This document shows positions 42,822 to 48,009 of a stretch of 48,009 nt of DNA, piece by piece (the first letter of the stretch is position 1; each line of letters begins with the position of its first letter). This DNA is from Pseudomonadota bacterium (GTDB lineage Bacteria > Chloroflexota > Ktedonobacteria > Ktedonobacterales > JADMIN01). Location: positions 1-48,009 of the forward strand of contig JAJPIU010000017.1 of NCBI GenBank assembly GCA_021324535.1, given 5' to 3'. The position numbers and the translations under genes were made by a program. The notes under the pieces were generated by a model. That model was not told the origin of the DNA, did no database searches, and saw nothing but the letters and a program-made list of their open reading frames with translations.

Positions 42822-44222
42822 ATGCCGAAACTCTATGGCTGGGTACGCGAGGTCGTGCCCGATAGCCCCGCCGACCTGGCGGGCCTTCAATCAGGCGACC
42901 TGATCAAGACGATCAATGGGCGACCCGTCCGCGACCTGGTGGACTATCAGTTTTACGCCGCCGACGAGGAACTGACGCTTGGCGTGGAGCGCAACGGACG
43001 CGAGATACAAACGCTGGTAGCCAAAACACCTGATGAAGAGCTTGGCGTGCTCTTTGGTGAGGAGCCTGCCCCGTTCATTCGCATCTGCGCCAACAAGTGC
43101 GTCTTCTGCTTCATCAAAGGCCTGCCGGAGCGCCATCAGCCGCAGCGTGGCCTGCCGCTTGGCATGCGCGAGTCGCTGTACATCAAAGACGACGACTACC
43201 GCTATAGCTTCCTGTTCGGCAACTTCATCACCCTGACGAACCTCAAAGAGCAGGACTGGCAGCGCCTCGAAGAGCAGCATCTCACGCCGGTCTACGTCTC
43301 CGTGCATACGACGAATCCTGAGCTACGCCGCAAGATGGTGGATGGCCCGCGCTCCGGCGAGATCGTCGAGCAGATACAGCGGCTTGGCTCCATTGGGATC
43401 ACCTGCCATACGCAGCTTGTGCTCTGCCCGGAGATCAACGATGGCAAGGAGCTTGACCGCAGCATCGCCGATCTTGCGGCGTTGCGTCCCATCGTCGAAT
43501 CCATCTCCGTCGTGCCGGTCGGCCTGACGAAGTACAACAATATGATCCGTGTGAACGACCTGCCGCCGATGCGCTCGTTCACACGCGAGGAGTCGATTGC
43601 GGTGATCGAGCGCGTCACAGGCTGGCAGCGCCGCTTCGCCGCCGAGCCGGGCGCGCATGGTCTGCCTTTCGTCTACCTTTCGGACGAATGGTATTACGTG
43701 ACGCAGACACCCTTCCCGCCCGCGCGCCACTACGGCGGCTATGCGCAGATCGAGAACGGTGTCGGTATGACCCGCAAGCTGCTTGACGACTGGCGCGCGG
43801 CGAAACGTATGCTGCCCGCAAAGACCATAACAGAGCCACGCCCAAAGGTCGCCATCCTGACCAGTACGATGGCCGAGCCGATCATCAAGCGCATCTCTGG
43901 CGATATTTCCCACGCGACTGAGCTTGACGTGCGGGTTGTTCCAGTGGCCAACCGGTTCTTTGGCGAGCAGGTCACAGTGGCCGGGCTGATCTGCGGGCAG
44001 GATGCGCTCGATGAGATCGCGCGTTCGTGCGCCGATCTGGGCGAAGATGATCTGCTGTTGGCGCCCCGCGTGATGCTCGATACGCCGGGCAATCGCTTCC
44101 TCGACGACATCACGGTGGAGGCGTTCCGCTCGCAGGTGCGCCCGCAGGTGGTCTTCGCGAAGACGGCTGACGACATATGCGCGGCGCTGGCAAGCCTGCT
44201 GCAAACACCAAACCAAGGATAG
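42822..44222 (+). CDS. DUF512 protein: PDZ domain plus radical SAM-like core
   Basis: A 466-residue protein of the DUF512 family. The N-terminal PDZ-like part has REVVPDSPADLAGLQSGDLIKTINGRPV. A cysteine cluster C89-ANK-C93-VF-C96 follows, the CxxxCxxC pattern of radical SAM enzymes that ligates a [4Fe-4S] cluster. VSVHTTNPELRRKM and SVVPVGLTKYNN lie in the barrel, and the C-terminal half has LYDTPGNRFLDD-type (here MLDTPGNRFLDD) DUF512 motifs. The reaction is not established. The ATG at 42822 is preferred to a TTG at 42780 that overlaps the promoter region. A lipoprotein gene follows after 7 bp. Confidence 0.93.
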   Translation: MPKLYGWVREVVPDSPADLAGLQSGDLIKTINGRPVRDLVDYQFYAADEELTLGVERNGREIQTLVAKTPDEELGVLFGEEPAPFIRICANKCVFCFIKGLPERHQPQRGLPLGMRESLYIKDDDYRYSFLFGNFITLTNLKEQDWQRLEEQHLTPVYVSVHTTNPELRRKMVDGPRSGEIVEQIQRLGSIGITCHTQLVLCPEINDGKELDRSIADLAALRPIVESISVVPVGLTKYNNMIRVNDLPPMRSFTREESIAVIERVTGWQRRFAAEPGAHGLPFVYLSDEWYYVTQTPFPPARHYGGYAQIENGVGMTRKLLDDWRAAKRMLPAKTITEPRPKVAILTSTMAEPIIKRISGDISHATELDVRVVPVANRFFGEQVTVAGLICGQDALDEIARSCADLGEDDLLLAPRVMLDTPGNRFLDDITVEAFRSQVRPQVVFAKTADDICAALASLLQTPNQG

Positions 44223-44229
44223 TGCGATC

Positions 44230-45027
44230 ATGCGACATCCACGAACATACATCACCCTGGCGACGTTGCTCCTCACGCTGACAGTGGCGCTGGCGGCGTG
44301 CGGCTCACAGGGCTACGCGCCGCCGCTGGGCAAGAACGCGCATGCCACATTGACAGGCGCTTTCAGCGGAACGGCAACCTTTACTCCTGCCTACGCGACA
44401 CACATCGTCACGTACTACGAGGGCAAGGCGCTCCCCTACGCCAGCGCCACGCTTCCTGTAGAGTTACGCAACGATAGCTGCGACGGGCCAATCCTCGCCA
44501 ATCTGACGAAGGCCAGCGATCCCGCCTCTGCGCCGACGACAACGCCCCTGGCGGGCGCAACTTCCACCACGCAATCTGAAAGTGCGCAATCCACCGTCGT
44601 GCAGGTTGATCCGCAAGGCGGCGTTGACGTTTCGCTACCCCAAAGTATGTCGCTCTGGGTGACGGTGCGCGCAAAGGCAAACGATCCCAACGCGGCGATC
44701 CTGGCCTGCGGACAGCCGCTTTCGGGACGACGGCAATACTTTGATCTGTATCCGCCGACGGAGGGCAGCAACGGCATGGCGCTGGGCCTCGCGCTGATGG
44801 AGCCTATCGTCGCGACGCAGGTAAAGATTGCGCTGAACCAATCCACTGACGCGCCGGTCGCATGGGCCGTGCGAGCGGACGCCTGCGAGGGTGCGCCAGT
44901 GGCCGGTGGGCAGATTGCGGCGGGCGCAACGCAGACGACGGGCTATATCTTCAAGCCGCTTGACTCTCACTGGCGTCTCACCCTCACGCCAGGCGGCGGC
45001 GCGCCCTCATGTTATACACTGGGATGA
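44230..45027 (+). CDS. Secreted lipoprotein of unknown function
   Basis: The 265-residue product has a lipoprotein signal peptide: a basic start (MRHPRT), a hydrophobic core and the lipobox LAAC with C24. The remainder is Thr/Ala/Pro-rich with beta-strand character and two cysteine pairs suggesting disulfides; no family is recognisable. It starts 7 bp after the DUF512 stop, and translational linkage is likely. It would be anchored to the outside of the cell membrane. Confidence 0.85.
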   Translation: MRHPRTYITLATLLLTLTVALAACGSQGYAPPLGKNAHATLTGAFSGTATFTPAYATHIVTYYEGKALPYASATLPVELRNDSCDGPILANLTKASDPASAPTTTPLAGATSTTQSESAQSTVVQVDPQGGVDVSLPQSMSLWVTVRAKANDPNAAILACGQPLSGRRQYFDLYPPTEGSNGMALGLALMEPIVATQVKIALNQSTDAPVAWAVRADACEGAPVAGGQIAAGATQTTGYIFKPLDSHWRLTLTPGGGAPSCYTLG

Positions 45028-45082
45028 GTGATGATGTTTCCTTCCATGTGAGGGAGGCGGAGTACCAAAGGAGGAATCGCTC

Positions 45083-45613
45083 ATGCCACGCATCCGACCC
45101 CTGAATCCCGAAGAGGCCACCCCTGAGGCGCGCGCCGTGCTTGAAGAGTTCAAGCGGCAGCGCGGCAATATTCCCAATATGTTTCGCACGATGGCGCTGC
45201 GGCCTGAGATTATGGAGACGGCGGCGGCCCACATGCGCGCCATCTTCAACACGGGCACGGTTGACCAGCGGCTGAAAGAGATGCTGGCGGTACGGGTCTC
45301 GCAGATCAATCATTGCGCCTATTGAATGGCCTCACATACTGCTTTGGCAAAGCAGCTAGGGGCGACCGAGGAGTTGTTAAACGCGATGTACCACATTGAC
45401 GAGCATCGCGACGAGTTTACGCCTGCGGAACTGGCGGCGCTGACCTTGGCCGAGCGCATGACCACCGACGCGCACGGCGTGGATGAGGAGGTCTGGGCCG
45501 AACTGCGCGCCCACTTCGATGAGGGGCAGATCATCGAGCTGGCGTCGGTCATTGGCCTGTTCAACTATTTTAACCGCTTCAATGATGCCTTAGCTGTGGA
45601 AGTAACTTCTTGA
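45083..45613 (+). CDS. Carboxymuconolactone decarboxylase/AhpD-family protein, probable selenoprotein (Sec81)
   Basis: Read through a single TGA, the gene encodes 176 residues of the alkylhydroperoxidase AhpD/CMD family. The first half ends NHCAY and the second half begins MASHTALAKQLGA; together they give C78-A-Y-U81-MAS-H85, the family CxxC-xxx-H redox motif with the second Cys replaced by the UGA (45323-45325). The parts after it (FTPAELAALTLAERMT, LRAHFDEGQIIELASVIGLFNYFNRFNDALAVE) match the family to the end. AAAGGAGG precedes the ATG; the ATG right after the TGA has no such site. A 7-bp stem-loop lies 13 nt downstream. AhpD-like selenoproteins with a CxxU motif are known. The alternative is a Cys-to-stop mutation or a sequencing error. 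Confidence 0.8.
45339..45355 (+). promoter_or_regulatory. Candidate bacterial SECIS stem-loop
   Basis: CTGCTTT (45339-45345) pairs perfectly with AAAGCAG (45349-45355) around a GGC loop. The apical loop is about 22 nt after the UGA and has G at its first two positions, which agrees with the general bacterial SECIS consensus (stem within about 16-37 nt, G among the first loop bases). It lies inside the coding region, as bacterial SECIS elements do. Confidence 0.7.
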
Positions 45614-45641
45614 AAAATTCCTCTGCGCTGGCGGACTCTTG

Positions 45642-45679
45642 CCGCTCGACATTGTTGCTATAGCAACAATGTCGAGCGG
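45642..45679. repeat. 38-bp perfect loopless palindrome
   Basis: Two 19-bp arms meet at the centre between 45660 and 45661 with no spacer and no mismatch. It overlaps the last 7 codons of the recombinase remnant and lies 29 bp after the selenoprotein stop. No T-run flanks it, so a standard terminator is unlikely; an inserted-element junction or a recombinase-related site is possible. Confidence 0.75.
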
Positions 45680-46305
45680 AAGCCACTTAGACGTTCGAAG
45701 CGATTGATGGCAATGGGTTGCCAGGGCCGGTAAATGACAGGAACTTGATCTTCTCTCCATGCTGCTCTCTCTATGGCATAGGGCGCAGGTAGATTGCCTC
45801 CGCCGTACTTGCCACGCTGGATTTTCTGTTTTCGTGTGTCTTGCATGTAGGCAACCTATGTAGCGATGTAGCTATAGGCTTCTTGCATCTCCCGCTGGAA
45901 GGCTTGTAGGTCTTTGGTCTTAGTGAAGTCGTAGATAGTTCTGCCAGGAACGACAAGCATTATCCGTTGCTTTTCGGCGATCTCGGTGAACCTACTGACG
46001 TTTCTGAAGTGTTTATCGCGGAATAAGCGGTCAGCACGAGCTACAACAATGCTGCCGATCACGCCGTTTGCAATGTCTATGTAGAGCCTTGACAACTGAA
46101 GCCACTTGTCATAACCTTTGGTTCCGCTGATGCCTGATCCTTCATCCTATAGGATGACATTGGAATCGTCTGTATCTCCACGTAAGGCTATAGCTGTTGG
46201 AACGAGTGCTTCTTGGCGTAATCGTGGTTCGCGAGAGTCAATATCGGCTCCTTATCAGTACCCCTGTCTTTCTGGTGAGATCGAGAGTAATACCATGCAG
46301 GTCAT
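45658..46305 (-). pseudogene. Decayed serine recombinase (resolvase family)
   Basis: One minus-strand frame carries a resolvase-type catalytic domain broken by stops. In order it shows VLLSISPERQGY with a possible catalytic serine, TGA TAA (about 46252-46257), LRQEALVPTAIAL, TAG (46149-46147), DEGSGISGTKGYDKW, VIGSIVVARADRLFRDKHF, QRIMLVVPGRTIYDF, DLQAFQREMQEAYSYIAT, TAG (45849-45847), then MQDTRKQKIQRGKYGGGNLPAPYA and an end inside the palindrome. The DNA-binding C-terminal domains are missing. Both internal single stops are one base from Leu or Gln codons. It begins 3 bp after the ribbon-helix-helix gene. Confidence 0.8.
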
Positions 46306-46307
46306 AC

Positions 46308-46523
46308 TCAGGAATTGTCGTCGTCTTTACGATCTTGATGCTCGTGCCGGTTGCTCTCCTGGTTCGTTGAATGTTCCATGATAAACGCTTGCAATGCCCA
46401 AATGATTTCCCCGTTCAGTGAGCGGGTATCTTGGCGTGCAAGCTCTTTCATGGCTTCCACCATCTCCGGTGGGAACCGCACGTTAATATTTGTGAATATT
46501 CGTGGTGCGCTGCTTTTTTTCAT
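46308..46523 (-). CDS. Arc/ribbon-helix-helix DNA-binding protein
   Basis: The 71-residue protein has the Arc-type pattern INVRFPPEMVEAMKELARQDTRSLNGEIIWALQAFI: one beta strand and two helices that dimerise to bind operator DNA. The C-terminal 20 residues are charged. The ATG at 46523 is favoured because the family begins here and a promoter lies just upstream; an earlier in-frame start at 46547 would lie within the -10 region. It directly precedes the recombinase remnant and may have regulated it. Confidence 0.8.
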   Translation of the reverse strand: MKKSSAPRIFTNINVRFPPEMVEAMKELARQDTRSLNGEIIWALQAFIMEHSTNQESNRHEHQDRKDDDNS

Positions 46524-46534
46524 GCTACTATTAT

Positions 46535-46564
46535 AGTATAGCACCATAACGGCTACTCTGTCGA
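46535..46564 (-). promoter_or_regulatory. Promoter of the RHH gene, near-leaderless
   Basis: On the minus strand TCGACA (46564-46559), an 18-bp spacer and TATACT (46540-46535), 10/12 matches. The start codon at 46523 is only 11 bp from the -10, so the 5' leader would be 4-5 nt. An overlapping TATAAT lies at 46535-46530. Confidence 0.6.
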
Positions 46565-46606
46565 GTAAATGGCGCCTTTTGTCGCACGGGTCAGCAGTCT
46601 AAGCCT

Positions 46607-46639
46607 CCTGGCTGGTGCGGGCGGCTCCCCCCAGCCAGG
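46607..46639. repeat. 9-bp inverted repeat
   Basis: CCTGGCTGG (46607-46615) and CCAGCCAGG (46631-46639) are perfect arms with a 15-nt GC-rich loop. It lies between the RHH gene promoter and the RHS fragment; its role is unknown. Confidence 0.45.
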
Positions 46640-46711
46640 CTGGCAAGACGCTCGGCCCGCGACGGAAGGAGTCAGCAGGTTAGCACAAGGCAGCGATTCT
46701 GCTTACTTGCT

Positions 46712-47142
46712 TTACCCTCGTAGAGGAGGGTATTTCTGATGGTTGGCCCAGGTGGTCAGCCGTCCCTCGTTGTCATAGCCGGGATGCTGGTCGGTAAATG
46801 ACGAAGGATTGCCCGCACACGTCTGGCTACTCGTCGGGGCGCGATAGGTCATATTGCCTGCCGCATCGTAGGCGGCGGTGTAGCCACTCGCGATGCTGGT
46901 CACGGCGTCCAGGTGGTGGCTATCGCCGTAGGTGTAGGCATGGCCTGGCCCGGTGGTCAGCAGCCGGTCAAGCGTGTCGGAGGAGAAGGACTGCGTATAG
47001 TTGGCGCTGGTGAGCGTGCCTTGGGTGATGCTGCCACCACAGGGCGGGTTCCCGCTTGCCCCTGCCCAATTCAGCCGTTCTAGCGCGTCGTAGCAGAACG
47101 CCTGGTTGTCAGTTCCTGGGGTAAGGTTGTTGTGTCATTGCT
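46712..47142 (-). pseudogene. RHS/YD-repeat protein fragment
   Basis: The open minus-strand frame (no start, ends with TAA) shows RHS-type repeats: FCYDALERLNWAG, YTQSFSSDTLDRL, YTYGDSHHLDAVTSI, YTAAYDAAGNMTYRAP, PGYDNEGRLTTW. Such repeats form shells of large secreted or cell-surface toxins. A TGA at its upstream edge and the absence of a start codon show that only a piece remains. No toxin domain is visible. Confidence 0.75.
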
Positions 47143-47327
47143 GTCGCCTTCGCCGCACTGCCCACTCAGTAGCGTTCACAACGAAATCCCTACGCATTCA
47201 GCGAATGGGCCACTAAGCGAGGCTTTGGGTGACTTTACTTTTAGGAGGCAGCTTCTCGATATAGAAAAGAATTCGCCACTACCAACTTGTTTTGACTGCC
47301 GACCGTCCAAAAAAACTCGCGGCAATG

Positions 47328-47861
47328 TTAACCTTGCCAAAGGAACTTAGCGCGCTCACCACTCTCCGATAAAAAGACATATCCGACACCGCTATCACCA
47401 AAGTTTAATTCATTCGGCAATAGGGTTGAAGCGAGCTGAGCAATTAGTACCCACTTTCCTGCATCAGGATATTCAGGGTACTGGAGAAAAGCTGGAGTAC
47501 CACCTATTTTGCTCTCATAAACTTTCGAGAGGAAGCTTTTCCAATCACCACGCTGGCGATACTCTTCTTCATCAAGATAGTCAGGATCTTCATCGGGGTG
47601 AAGTATGACCTCATATTCAGTCAGGTAATGTTCTTCCTGATGTGGCATATCATCAGTGATAATAGCCATAGAATCATCCCACCTATCGGGCTGTAAAATG
47701 ACAGCATTTTCTTCGCCATCTGGCAACCATGTACCATCAACATAAGTCTCTTCGTCCGTCATAAAAACATATGCCATCTGTACACTCAAGTCGCCAAATA
47801 GCTCTGGAGCGAGAGAAAATTGCGCTATAAAACGCATTGGATGGCCTGTTGCCTTACTCAA
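47328..47861 (-). CDS. DUF1963 (YwqG-like) protein, probably frameshifted near its start
   Basis: The 177 visible codons match the DUF1963 pattern: HPMRFIAQFSLAPELFGDL, MAYVFMTDEE, VDGTWLPDGEENAVILQP, KIGGTPAFLQYPEYP, and GDSGVGYVFLS at the end. In the same frame upstream, KFGGRPTWISGVQWPLSKATG is clearly family-like but has no start codon before a TAG; a plausible ATG with MLHDSINLADAPLS lies in another frame at 47944-47942. A one-base indel near 47905 would join them. The function of the family is unknown; relatives are seen near immunity genes. A TTG at 47861 is the only usable in-frame start. Confidence 0.75.
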   Translation of the reverse strand: MSKATGHPMRFIAQFSLAPELFGDLSVQMAYVFMTDEETYVDGTWLPDGEENAVILQPDRWDDSMAIITDDMPHQEEHYLTEYEVILHPDEDPDYLDEEEYRQRGDWKSFLSKVYESKIGGTPAFLQYPEYPDAGKWVLIAQLASTLLPNELNFGDSGVGYVFLSESGERAKFLWQG

Positions 47862-47964
47862 TGGCCATTGAACTCCGCTGATCCAAGTAGGTCTTCCACC
47901 AAACTTAGTGGTGCATCCGCCAAGTTTATGCTATCATGAAGCATCTCAGGTGAGGAGGTGGTTC

Positions 47965-48009
47965 ATGGGCAAACGGCTGGAGGTGACGCAGATACGCGCC
48001 GTCACGGAG
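47965..48009 (+). CDS. Start of a CDS running off the window
   Basis: ATG at 47965 follows GAGGAGG with 6-7 bases spacing and stays open to the window end (MGKRLEVTQIRAVTE). Fifteen codons are too few to identify it; the start would fit a transposase N-terminus of the IS21 kind, which is only a guess. Confidence 0.55.
   Translation, partial: MGKRLEVTQIRAVTE

Noticed and set aside
43323-44276. 317-codon ORF on the minus strand
   Set aside because: It is antisense to the DUF512 gene and has no recognisable family.
45326-45613. Second separate CDS starting at the ATG right after the TGA
   Set aside because: It has no ribosome binding site, begins in the middle of the family domain and continues the frame of the upstream part.
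45658-46305. Amber (TAG) recoding in the recombinase
   Set aside because: The two internal TAG stops are suggestive, but TGA and TAA also occur and the C-terminus is missing, so simple decay is more likely.

Overview
The window looks like a chromosomal piece of a moderately GC-rich bacterium, most likely a Chloroflexota related to the Ktedonobacteria. This is inferred from the gene repertoire (a Ser/Thr kinase with a PQQ-type propeller, a fused E1 dehydrogenase, TIR-FGE proteins, a PDZ-radical SAM DUF512 protein, MutS2) and not from any marker comparison. No rRNA, tRNA or CRISPR array was seen.

Layout. 1-6.8 kb (+) is a translation and RNA block: the tail of an upstream gene (possibly nusA), infB, rbfA and a DHH phosphoesterase, with two minus-strand enzyme genes inserted (a DHFR-like reductase and a D-serine dehydratase/D-threonine aldolase-like protein). 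6.7-13.1 kb (-) holds a PfkB kinase and the conserved rpmH-rnpA-yidD-yidC-jag cluster, headed by a near-perfect promoter. Behind it lie parA and a protein of unknown function, with no parB. 13.3-16.0 kb has a peptidase S51 gene and a complete IS200/IS605 element (tnpA, tnpB, both end hairpins) sitting in a GNAT-like gene remnant. 16.2-23.4 kb carries an AarF/UbiB-type kinase, a fused E1 alpha/beta dehydrogenase, a PPOX flavoprotein and a histidine kinase/response regulator pair.

23.6-26.5 kb is a compact accessory island with its own promoter and a 17-bp perfect terminator hairpin. It holds a degenerate GTPase-like/DUF697-like protein followed by a TIR-FGE protein, a plausible undescribed conflict or defence pair. 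26.5-30.8 kb (-) is clpP, a methyltransferase and mutS2. 31-38.4 kb (+) has a GNAT enzyme and then a signalling triad: a kinase with a C-terminal beta-propeller, a pseudokinase-PP2C fusion and a J-domain-VWA protein. 38.5-45 kb holds a hydroxy-acid oxidase, hemE-glcD (-), the DUF512 radical SAM protein and a lipoprotein.

At 45.1-45.6 kb a carboxymuconolactone decarboxylase/AhpD-family gene has an in-frame TGA exactly where the second redox cysteine of its CxxC motif belongs. A perfect 7-bp stem with a GGC loop lies at bacterial SECIS distance downstream, so it is a strong selenoprotein candidate. The last 2.4 kb is a graveyard: a 38-bp perfect palindrome, a decayed serine recombinase behind an intact ribbon-helix-helix gene, an RHS/YD-repeat fragment, a probably frameshifted DUF1963 gene and the start of a new gene at the edge.
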